From Anodontia alba (lineage: Eukaryota > Mollusca > Bivalvia > Lucinida > Lucinidae), in assembly GCA_964016985.1 (NCBI GenBank), contig OZ024821.1, forward strand, positions 85,471,035 through 85,535,034: a stretch of 64,000 nt of DNA, read 5' to 3'. Both the position numbers and the translations under genes were made by a program. Positions 55,690 through 64,000 of this stretch are shown piece by piece (positions within the stretch are counted from its first letter, which is position 1; each line of letters opens with the position of its first letter). The notes under the pieces were generated by a model. That model made no database searches, was not told where the DNA came from, and saw only the letters and a program-made list of their open reading frames with translations.

Positions 55690-56042
55690 GGCTCCATATT
55701 CCTCAAGAAATAGACACTTTTTATCCAAGAAAGGTTTAATAAATAGATATGTATTAATATGATCAGAAAATGTGGCATCTGACAGCCTGTAAAATTTCAG
55801 TTAGTCTCTCATTTTGAAACTGGATCAAACATGAAATGATTTTTTATTGTATCTCTGAATTTTTGTTGGCAACATTAATTCAGAGATATGATAAAAAGAT
55901 TCATTTCATTTCAAGAATGAGAGACAAACTGAAATTTTACAGGCAGTCAGATGCCACATTTTATGATTGTATTAATACCATATATCAATTAACCAAACCT
56001 TTCTTGGATAATAAAATGTCTATTTTTGAGGAATATGGAGCT
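55690..56042. mobile_element. Large foldback element, ~130-bp arms
   Basis: GCTCCATATTCCTCAAGAAA at the left pairs with ATTTTTGAGGAATATGGAGC at the right. Pairing continues through CCAAGAAAGGTTTAAT, ATGTGGCATCTGACAG and CCTGTAAAATTTCAGTT. The 79-codon frame at 55836-56075 runs across the right arm and is not a gene. Confidence 0.85.
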
Positions 56043-57235
56043 TCTTTATTATGTATAGATCAAAAGAGTGTCTGACAACATAGGTTGCTGTTTTTGTAAA
56101 GAATTTTAGTATTAGGTATTGTGGTGGTCAGTAGGCAGTCATTGATTTGTACACCTGTACATATCTTTGAGGGACTCATGGAAGATTGGCTAATGCATTT
56201 AAATGTATATGCTAAATGTTGTTACCCTCTTTAAATAAAAACTACTCACTTACACTTTGTATTGTAAAATGATGCAACTAAACACAGAGCATGGCCACTG
56301 CCATATACTATGGGAACAATTTCATTTTCCTGATGTGTAATGCCAGTGAATCACTGACAAACTGAATAAAGTCCAAAAGGCTTTCTATTGTTTGTGAGTG
56401 ATTTGCTGGTGTTATATATTGATAAAATTCATTTCTTCTAATTCCAATTAGGTCATATTTACATTGAAATATAGCTCATTTTTAAATTTGTGGGAAGAAA
56501 ATGAAGATTTGTGCTCAGTGGATTTATTGAAATATAAATGTTGCCTTCAAATTGCTTTTGACCAATGAAATTGTGCTAAATTAGTGTCAGCCTATTGAGC
56601 TGGAATTATAAACAGATAAAGGCCTGAGCCAGCATCCAGCTTGCACATCCCTGTTGTCTGGTCAAGGCATTTGCTCTTCTCATACCCTGTCTATCCTAAA
56701 CATTCACATTCTTACCATACATCATGAAATTCAGATAAGTCCATTTTATCCCCAATTAGCATACCAAGTTTTAAGGTCCTGTTTATGTGTCTATAAAATG
56801 CTGGATGAGAATCAAACAGTGTAGACCTAATCAGATGGAATGGTTTATGAATTTAATTTTGTTAGTCATGGCTAATTCCATTATTCATTTGTAGCTCGCC
56901 TGGACGAAGTCCAGGAAGAGCTATTGCACTACCCCGGCATCAGCATCCACATATATGTTAAAGAAATAGATAGGCCTAAGCAAACAGTGCAGACCCAGAC
57001 CATGACACTCCAGTATCTACCCAATTCCAAGCAAGCTATGCTGTCTGCTGACAGTTGTTGTTTTAAGCACGATCATTAGTTTTAATTTAGATTTAATAAA
57101 GATTGTGATGGCAGCTACATTGTTGTGTTGGTTGAAACAGGTTGACTGAAGTCACTTTTTTAACACTTAACTGCAGCAGATGACATTCCAATTTTTTTGT
57201 ATAGTATTCTCCTCCCAAAACACCAGGGCCCAGTT
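56043..57235. other. No gene seen
   Basis: AT-rich. At 56893-56930 a GCTCGCCTGGACGAAGTCCA hairpin, then GGAAGAGCTATTG, resembles a carrier-type 5' end without its array. A hairpin-core fragment (CAAACAGTGTAGACC) is at 56815. Confidence 0.45.
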
Positions 57236-57469
57236 GTTCAAAGCGTCGTTAGCTTAACGAACTCGTTAAGGGTCATTTCGTTAACTATTTTAGTGGATTC
57301 AATATACAATATTCTGATATTTTTTGCTGAAAAAATGTGAGTAGCATTTGCATTGCAAAAGTTACTCACATTTTTTCAGCAAAATATTTCAGCATATTTG
57401 CATATCACTCGATGTAAATTTTAATGAATCGTTAACTAACGTCATCGTTAGCTTTGAACAACTGTGCCC
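57236..57469. mobile_element. GGGCCCAGTTGTTCAAAGC foldback MITE, copy 2
   Basis: Opposite orientation to the copy at 31277-31520. The internal order GTTAGCTTAACGAACTCGTT comes first and GATGTAAATTTTAATGAATC last. The central palindrome is conserved. Confidence 0.85.
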
Positions 57470-57596
57470 AGGATTTTTATTTTATTCTATTTTATTTTTT
57501 TTTGTTAAAGATTTTTTGCCATTAATTTTGGAATTGCCTTAAGGTAGAATTGTGCATGTTACACCAAGGTCATGCATGTGAGATTATTATAAACAG

Positions 57597-57731
57597 TTTC
57601 TGGCAAAAGACTGTGCACAATACTGGTCAACAGCTTAGAGGACAAAGCCTGCCCAGTAAAAGTTTTTAAACTGACTGCGCTCAACATGACCCCATTGGGT
57701 TGACTTGGCCATAAAATCTCAACACAAACAA
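57597..57731 (+). mobile_element. SINE 1, 3' fragment only
   Basis: Starts in the distal body (TTTCTGGCAAAAGACTGTGC) and ends ACACAAACAA. ATTATAAACAG flanks both sides (57586-57596 and 57732-57742). It is 135 bp, the shortest copy. Confidence 0.88.
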
Positions 57732-57774
57732 ATTATAAACAGAGAATGTTATTGGCTGATGTTCACTAGCAATA

Positions 57775-58079
57775 GCCGGCCTCGGTGGCTCAGTTGGATG
57801 CGCCGTCCGACTGGAGACCAGGAGGTCGCGGGTTCAACCCCCGCCGAGGTCGGCAACATTCTTTCGTGGAGATTGATCATGAAATATTTTCTACGGTCAT
57901 TCTCTCCCTTCCGCTGATTCAAGAAGGGCAGTTGTCAGTTTCTGGCGAAAGAATGTGCACAATACTGGTTAACCGCTTAGAGGACTAAGCCTGCCCAGTA
58001 AACGTGTGGTTAGGTAAACTGACCGCGCTTGACATGACCCCATTGGGTTGACTGGGCCGTAAAACCTCAACACAAACAA
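57775..58079 (+). mobile_element. SINE 1, full-length copy
   Basis: Nearly identical to 33651-33956 over its length. TTCACTAGCAATA flanks both sides (57762-57774 and 58080-58092). It lies 43 bases from the truncated copy. Confidence 0.93.
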
Positions 58080-58092
58080 TTCACTAGCAATA

Positions 58093-58641
58093 GTTTTGTC
58101 TCTGTCTCAAGCTTCATGACATTTTACACTGTGTTTAATCAGGAATTGAAATACAGTTAATATTAAAGGGGAGTGGATATGTTCAGGGGTGTTAACTCTT
58201 TCAAAACTGTTTTTGTCCCCTTTTGAAATTATTATTTTTACCCAGCATAAGTGCTAAGTACATTGTATACAGAATTGTCAGATGTCTCTTGTCAAAATTC
58301 ATTATAACTTATAAACTTACCTGTATTGATTAATTTTATACATGTATATAGCTCAGGGACAAGGGCAAATAACCCGCAGGGGACAAAATTTTGATTGTAA
58401 CTAAAAGTTTAAATAATCTAATCATACATTTTAAGTTTCAGCCATTAGTCGTTAATACATTTTGAGAAAATGACTTTTCAACATTTTCCCCATATAAATG
58501 TATAGGGACACAAATTTGACCTTGCCGTAAAAAGGTGAAGGGTCAATCTATGGTCATCATTTGAACAAACTTTGTAGACCTTGATTCCCCAATGCTTTAT
58601 ACCAAGATTCAGCCCCAAAGCTTTCTCAAATCTGAAGATTT
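58093..58641. repeat. Degraded satellite-unit sequence, no gene
   Basis: From about 58350, phrases (GGACAAGGGCAAATAACCC, GGTCAATCTATGGTCATCAT) recur at 59215-59400, suggesting a diverged tandem array split by the MITE at 58642. Confidence 0.45.
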
Positions 58642-58843
58642 TTAACCCTTGTCCTGCAGAACCCGGATATACCCATGCCTCCGCAAACAGTGGAGATCCA
58701 GATCAGAAGCCAACTGATCTGGATCTGCACTGTTTGTCATTCAGTATGTGAATTTATATTAACAACCTGGATCTAATAATCTGATTGGTTGAAAATTGGA
58801 AGTGGATGTGCCATCTTTATTTATTCAGTATGACAAGGGTTAA
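58642..58843. mobile_element. piggyBac-like MITE, copy 6
   Basis: TTAACCCTTGTCCTGCAGAA at the left and TTCAGTATGACAAGGGTTAA at the right. The hairpin has a shortened loop (GATCAGAAGCCAACTGATC). Confidence 0.8.
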
Positions 58844-59480
58844 GTGTTTTTACCATGTTTTAAAGACTAATGGCTGAAACTTACAATATATGATTAAAGT
58901 AGTAAAACATTTTAGTTACTATCAGTTTTTCCCTAGGGGTTATCTGCCCTTGCCCCTAGGCTATATATATCTATAAAATTATATAATTTTTAAATGTCTT
59001 CTTCTCTGAAACCACTTAAGCAGTTTTCACCAGATTTCACATGGGGCCTTCTGTCGAAATGGTATTGACATTTTGTTTAAATGTTTCTGCACCATTTAAC
59101 AAGATGGCTGCCATGCCCAGATATGGTAAAAATACTTAAAAATCTTCTTCATCAGAACCAAGAAAGCTTTGGGGCTGAATTTTGGTATATAACATTGAAG
59201 ACTCAAGGTCTACCAAGGTTGTTCAAATGATGGTCGTAGGTGGACCATTGATCTCTTTATGGCAAGGTCAAATTTGCACCTTAATGCATTTGTATGGGGG
59301 AAATGTTGGAAAATGTATTAAAGACTAATGGCTGAAACTTACAACTTATGATTAAAGAAGCAAAACTTTTTTAGCTGTCGTCAATATTTTGGGGGTTATC
59401 TGCCTTTGCCCCTTGGCTATGTACGCCTAATAAGGGCACACTTTAAAGAAAGATCAGCAAAGGTCTTCAGGAAAGGCTTA
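58844..59480. repeat. Degraded satellite units
   Basis: GAAACCACTTAAGCAGTTTT, CAAGATGGCTGCCATGCCCA, AAATCTTCTTCATCAGAACC and CTACCAAGGTTGTTCAAATG are recognisable derivatives of family A-type units. Confidence 0.55.
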
Positions 59481-59593
59481 TGTGATACTTTTTCTGATTT
59501 TCTTAATAAAACCATACATTGCTGATACTCGTTTGAATTGCCTCAACTTTTTGCCTTGACTTGTCAAGATGATACAAATGAGTATCCATAACA

Positions 59594-59890
59594 TGATTGA
59601 TTGATTGTGTTGGGGTTTAATGTCACGTCAAACTTTGTGGGTCATTTTGTGTTGTCTCCCAGAGAAAGGGAGAAGAGAGATAGAAAAGATAGTAGCAGAG
59701 ATGAAAGATAGGGATAGGGAAGAAAGAGGAACAGGAATGAAAGTGATAAAAACAGAAGAAATAAAAACATTCCCCCTCTACCCTTACCTGCTACAAGAAT
59801 AGCAGGCCTTGCCCAACTGGAAGCCAATATCGGTTGGACAGCACGGTGACGTAAGAGACCAGACACCTTTGCCACACTCAACCACCCCCA
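59594..59890 (-). repeat. Probable decayed SINE with ATTGATTG tail
   Basis: GATTGATTGATTGTGTTGGG and GTTTAATGTCACGTCA read, complemented, like the 3' end of a third tRNA-type SINE (…AACCCCAACACAATCAATC). The centre (59655-59780) is purine-rich low-complexity sequence, so the 65- and 79-codon frames there are artefacts. Confidence 0.5.
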
Positions 59891-59898
59891 TCCATAAC

Positions 59899-60129
59899 AT
59901 GAGCTAATGCATGATAAAACCTACAATAAGTCCTGTGTGACTAGCAAAGACTCAGATCAGCCTGTACATCTAGCCAAGGGTTCTTGTTTATCCCTCTATG
60001 GATAGCCCGGAGGCTGTAGAAGGCACTTGTGATCAGCGAAGACTGATCAGTGTGGGGATGCACAGGCTGATCCTAGTCTTCACTGGTCACTCAAGTCTAA
60101 TTGTAGGTTTTGTCGTGCACTGGCTCATA
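59899..60129. mobile_element. Foldback MITE, ~75-bp arms
   Basis: ATGAGCTAATGCATGATAAA at the left pairs with TTTTGTCGTGCACTGGCTCAT at the right. Inner AAAGACTCAGATCAGCCTGT pairs with ACAGGCTGATCCTAGTCTTC. Confidence 0.75.
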
Positions 60130-60261
60130 TGCTTTTATAAAGAAGTAGATAAAAGTATACAGAAGCTGTAGTCTAAAACTGAAATTACTTGACTGTGTGC
60201 TTACAGGAGTATGTGCAGTAGTCAGGTCAAATGATATAGTTGTGCCTTCCTCCAAAATACA

Positions 60262-60345
60262 CAGTGACTGGCCAAACTGACTTGTTGCTTTGATCTTTAC
60301 ATTAAATATTCATTAGTATACATTCACTGTACAATTTAACCATGA
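60262..60345. repeat. Fragment of the ACTAAACTGAC MITE
   Basis: CAAACTGACTTGTTGCTTTG and TTCACTGTACAATTTAACCA match both end regions of 39398-40009, with the middle deleted. Confidence 0.6.
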
Positions 60346-60354
60346 ATTTAACCC

Positions 60355-60462
60355 ATCTGTGCCTAACGCCCCATAAATGGGACAATGACAAACAGTGTAG
60401 ACCCAGATCTGACGCTGCAGAATATGGCATCTGATCAGGGTTTACACTGTTTGCATTAATAA
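60355..60462. repeat. Hairpin-core MITE, CCCATAAA type, copy 2
   Basis: GCCCCATAAATGGGACAATG, then ACAAACAGTGTAGACCCAGA and its partner. The SINE at 60463 cuts off the right side. Confidence 0.65.
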
Positions 60463-60673
60463 TACGACCCTTTTAAGAATATTTCACTTATATCGAGCCG
60501 ATCGTTCATCAAAGGTGAGCGAAAACTGGAGAACCCGGGGAAAAACCACCCGACCATCCGTAAGCAGAACTTGGCTTTCCCACATGTGACCCGAGCGAGG
60601 TTCGAACCACAGCGATGAGAAACCTAATGGATTAAGAGTCGACTCTTCTATCCACTAGGCTATGAGGGCCCGC
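60463..60673 (-). mobile_element. SINE 2, minus-strand copy
   Basis: Complement of 17204-17453 (head GCGGGCCCTCATAGCCTAGT and box B-like GGTTCGAACC when complemented). The A-tail is lost and no target duplication was found, so it is older. Confidence 0.85.
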
Positions 60674-60698
60674 CTTAAGTCTCATTGACTTGATATTA

Positions 60699-61041
60699 CA
60701 GAAAACCCCCTTTACACTGACACTCGATATAACAACAAAATTCATTATAATGACAATTTGATTGTTACGAAACCTTCGCTTAAGAGGTAACAATTTGTCA
60801 CAAATTATGCAAAAATATTGTATTTAATACTTTAAAGAAAGATATGTTTTGTATATTTGCTAGAATTGCCTCAGTGAGGCAATTCTAACAAATATCCTAA
60901 ACATATGTTCTTAGAGGAAATAACAAAACAAGACCTTTCTTACATATTAACCTGCTCATTAAGTATTCTGTACAACAGCGAATTCATTTTAATGGTGTCA
61001 TCTTTGGAAACAAATGCTGTCGTTGTAATGAGGGTTCACTG
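60699..61041. mobile_element. Pogo/Tigger-like MITE, 343 bp, copy 2
   Basis: Right end, complemented, CAGTGAACCCTCATTACAAC. Left end CAGAAAACCCCCTTTACACT. Flanked by TA (60697-60698, 61042-61043). Inverted relative to the copy at 52185. Confidence 0.85.
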
Positions 61042-61043
61042 TA

Positions 61044-61414
61044 GATCTAAAAAATTGTATCAATAATTATTAATCTTATAAGGGATCGAATGTATCATAA
61101 CCCAGCAAATATTTCCATATTTTTGTTACAAACAAGCATACAAAAAGCTTATTCCTATATTCAGCCATTTTGGTTGTGCCAAAAGACAGCTTGAGAATAG
61201 TTTGCAGATACTCGCTACTGTTCGGCAAAAAATTGTCACAATTGAACGGAAAAATTGCAATAGTTTGCTAGTAACTGGGAATATTTTGGTTAATTGAATG
61301 CAGTCCTGATTAGCTTCATCCACACCCACACGTGCAAACATACACACATTTTATTTTTATTACAAATACTATAAAAATGAGATTATGTATTTAAAAACAT
61401 CATTCCATGAATTC
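61044..61414. other. No gene seen
   Basis: AT-rich, no recognised repeat. Confidence 0.35.
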
Positions 61415-61623
61415 TTAACCCTTGTCAAGCTGAATAATTTAAGATGCCATGCCCACTTCTAATTTTTAGCCAGTCAGATTATTTGATCTGTATTGTTGCT
61501 ATAAATTCACATAGTAGCAAACAGTGCAGATCCAGATCAGTTGGCTTCTTCAGAAGCCAGCTGATCTGGAAATACATTGTTTGCTAAGACAGGGCATGTC
61601 ATGTTCAGCAAGAGAAGGGTTAA
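61415..61623. mobile_element. piggyBac-like MITE, copy 7
   Basis: TTAACCCTTGTCAAGCTGAA at the left and GTTCAGCAAGAGAAGGGTTAA-type right end. The hairpin core GCAAACAGTGCAGATCCAGA is intact on the left. Confidence 0.8.
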
Positions 61624-61795
61624 AATCCTACGCAAACGGTGCAGACTCTGATAAGATATTGCAGACTGATCAGGGACTCTATTGTTTACCACGATTGGGA
61701 CAGTTTTTAGATGCAGTAACAGGTAAACTGACTTTCAAACTTTACGACAAGTATGATAGGGTGTTGAAATGTCCCAATAGTTAGGATAAACATAG
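61624..61795. repeat. TTAGGGTAAATATGG-family partial copy
   Basis: GCAAACGGTGCAGACTCTGA, GATGCAGTAACAGGTAAACT and CCCAATAGTTAGGATAAACA. The left end was replaced by the adjoining MITE. Confidence 0.6.
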
Positions 61796-61999
61796 CAAAA
61801 AGAAGTTTCCTGAACAAAGTTTACCACACAAGTTTCACTAGCAGAAAACAAAGAACTGATACACATTGTGTCCTACTTTCAGAGTTTTATTAGGGTTTTC
61901 TTACTTTAAATACATGTAGTCTGAATATTCATACATCTTATTCATATACACGTACTTATATAGAACCATATTTATGCTAAGAACTGGGACACTAAACTT

Positions 62000-62738
62000 T
62001 TTACATCACAAAAACATACCTATATAATTTTGACCCCTTAAACCCCACTTTTATATAATAAAACTGGGGTTTATAGGGGTAGAAAATACTTTTATTTCTG
62101 CTCAAAAACATAGATTGTGGGTACTCATTAGAATGGCCTCACTGAGGTGGTTCTAACAACTACCCACAAGCTATGTTTTGAGCAGAAATATGAAAAATAT
62201 TAGAATTTTTATCTGAAAACTTCCAGTTTTTGGTAGTGAAAGTTTCAATATTTGAATAGGCATGCTTTCGTAATATTGTACTGTCTGAAAATTTGAAGAA
62301 ATCCATTTTACAAAATGTTAATATGCCTGAAAGCTACTGTATGGATGGCAAACAGTGAAGAGCCTGATCAGACAGTCTGATTTGGATCTTCTCTGTCAGT
62401 CAACACATACAAACTTCATATTGTAATAACCCTAAATATTAGGACAGACAGGCCTGAGCAAACCATGTAGACGCATATCAGACACCACAGAATGTCCAAC
62501 AATATTTTAGACACATCAACATGTGGTAAAATGAACTTTCAAATTTTAGGACCAGTATGGTAAGGAGTGAAGTTGTCCCAATATTTAGGGTAAATATGGT
62601 ATTTCTTAACCACTTACTGTATTTGTCTGGAAAGCTAATAATGATTTGGTGTTCATCACGAAAACATACTTATATAATTTTGACCTCCCTTAAACCCCAA
62701 TTTTATACAGTAAAACTGGGGTTTACAGGGGTATTCAT

Positions 62739-62740
<2 letters not shown>
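62000..62740. repeat. Cluster of small MITEs
   Basis: 62006-62083 and 62661-62737 are two copies of a CCTTAAACCCCA(C/A)TTTTATA palindrome (partner ACTGGGGTTTATAGGGG). 62085-62215 is a foldback family A copy (TGTGGGTACTCATTAGAATG). 62410-62605 is a TTAGGGTAAATATGG-family copy (ACAGACAGGCCTGAGCAAAC). Confidence 0.65.
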
Positions 62741-62745
<5 letters not shown>

Positions 62746-62770
<25 letters not shown>

Positions 62771-64000
62771 GTGAGCTTTTGTGATCACTCACCGTCCGTC
62801 GTCGTCGTCGTCGTCCGTATGTCCGTCCGTCGTCCACAATCTTTAAACAACATCTCCTAAACCACTGATTGGATTTTGACCAAACTTCACAGGAATGATC
62901 CTTGGTTGGTCCTCTTTCAAAGTTGTTCAAATGGTTCCGGTCCGTTGCATATCTAGGTCGCAGGAGCTAAAAATAGATTTTTTAACTAAAAACTTAAAAA
63001 ATCTTCTTGTCAGAAACCACTGGACCGATTTCAATATAATTTTGCAGAAATGTTCCTTTGGTGATCCTCTACCAAGATTGTTCAAACCATTCGGATTCGT
63101 CAAAAAACATGGCCGCCAGGGGGCGGGGCTTATTTTCCCTATACATATATATAGAAAATTTTAAAAATCTTCTTGTCAGAAACCACTGGACAGATTTCAA
63201 TATAATTTTGCAGAAATGTTCCTTTGGTGATCCTCTACTAAGATTGTTCAAGCCATTTGGATTCGTCAAAAAACATGGCCGCCAGGGGGCAGGGCTTATT
63301 TTCCCCATATATCTATATAGAAAACTTTAAAAATCTTCTTGTCCGAAACCACTGGACTGATTTCAATATAATTTTGCAGAAATGTTCCTTTGGTGATCCT
63401 CTACCAAGATTGTTCAAGCCATTTGGATTCGTCAAAAAACATGGCCGCCAGGGGGCGGGGCTTATTTTCCCTATATATCTATATAGAAAACTAAAAATCC
63501 TCTTGTCCAAAACCACTGGACCGATTTCAATATAATTTTGCATAAATGCTCCTTTGGTGATCCTCTACCAAGATTGTTCAAGACATTAGGATTCGTCAAA
63601 AAACATGGCCGCCAGGGGGCAGGGCTTATTTTCCCTATATTATCTATATAGAAAACTTTTAAAAATCTTCTTGTCCGAAACCACTGGACCGATTTCAATA
63701 TAATTTTGCAAAAATGTTCCTTTGGTGATCCTCTACCAAGATTGTTCAAGCCATTTGGATTCGTCAAAAAACATGGCCACCAGGGGGCTGGGCTTATTTT
63801 CCCTATATATCTATATAGAAAACTTTAAAAATCTTCTTGTCCGAAACCACTAGACCGATTTCAATATAATTTTGCAGAAATGTTCCTTTGGTGATCCTCT
63901 ACCAAGATTGTTCAAGCCATTTGGATTTGTCAAAAAACATGGCCGCCAGGGGGCGGGGCTTATTTTCACTGTATATCTGTATAGAAAACTTTAAAAATCT
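62746..64000 (+). mobile_element. Satellite-bearing element, family A (copy 2, runs off the window)
   Basis: Same 5' hairpin and leader as 471. The leader CAACATCTCCTAAACCACTG is nearly identical. The ~166-bp array begins at about 63005, and all visible units are of the TTTTGCAGAAATG type. Confidence 0.85.

Noticed and set aside
55836..56075. 79-codon frame
   Set aside because: It spans the loop and right arm of a foldback element.

Overview
The window is eukaryotic, AT-rich and very repeat-dense. It most resembles a bivalve mollusc nuclear genome. This rests on familiar repeat styles (AGCTCACCTGAGC-ended satellite carriers, tRNA-derived SINEs with an ACAAACA tail, many palindromic MITEs) and on one intron-containing invertebrate gene with a TIR domain. 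The species cannot be named from the sequence alone. Below, 'ITR' means a transposon terminal inverted repeat and 'TIR domain' means the Toll/interleukin-1 receptor homology domain.

One host gene can be supported. It runs on the + strand from about 27245 to 53942. A 5' leader joins a phase-0 exon encoding a complete TIR domain (27282-27755). A 52-base exon follows (30697-30748), then a 1.4-kb exon encoding a long Ser/Asn/acidic, probably disordered region (44800-46215), then a terminal exon (53761-53942). All junctions have AG/GT signals and matching phases, giving a predicted 707-residue protein. Its introns of about 3, 14 and 7.5 kb are packed with inverted-repeat elements.

Layout. 1-4400: a satellite-bearing element (family A, ~166-bp units). 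5100-9460: a minus-strand non-LTR retrotransposon broken by a 358-bp MITE (TA duplication) and by a 1.79-kb hAT-like element (8-bp duplication). 10156-16618: a 6.5-kb Mutator-like element with long ITRs and a decayed transposase. 16679-20513: a second satellite carrier (family B, ~144-bp units) with an internal 1155-bp duplication and a SINE. 20931-22260: another decayed LINE reverse transcriptase. 22400-24562: an RNase H remnant whose core segment has been amplified into a ~95-bp minisatellite, followed by about 770 bp of GATA. 25414-27210: more satellite-type repeats. 27245-53942: the TIR-domain gene, with a mariner element, SINEs, another family B carrier and many MITEs in its introns. 54-62.7 kb: mostly MITE copies. 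62746-64000: the start of another family A carrier that runs off the end.

The main pattern outside the gene is modular. A few hairpin cores recur inside MITEs with different outer ends, and the same kind of terminal hairpins bracket carriers of unrelated tandem arrays. Several insertions are dated relative to each other by exact target-site duplications and by empty sites present elsewhere in the window.
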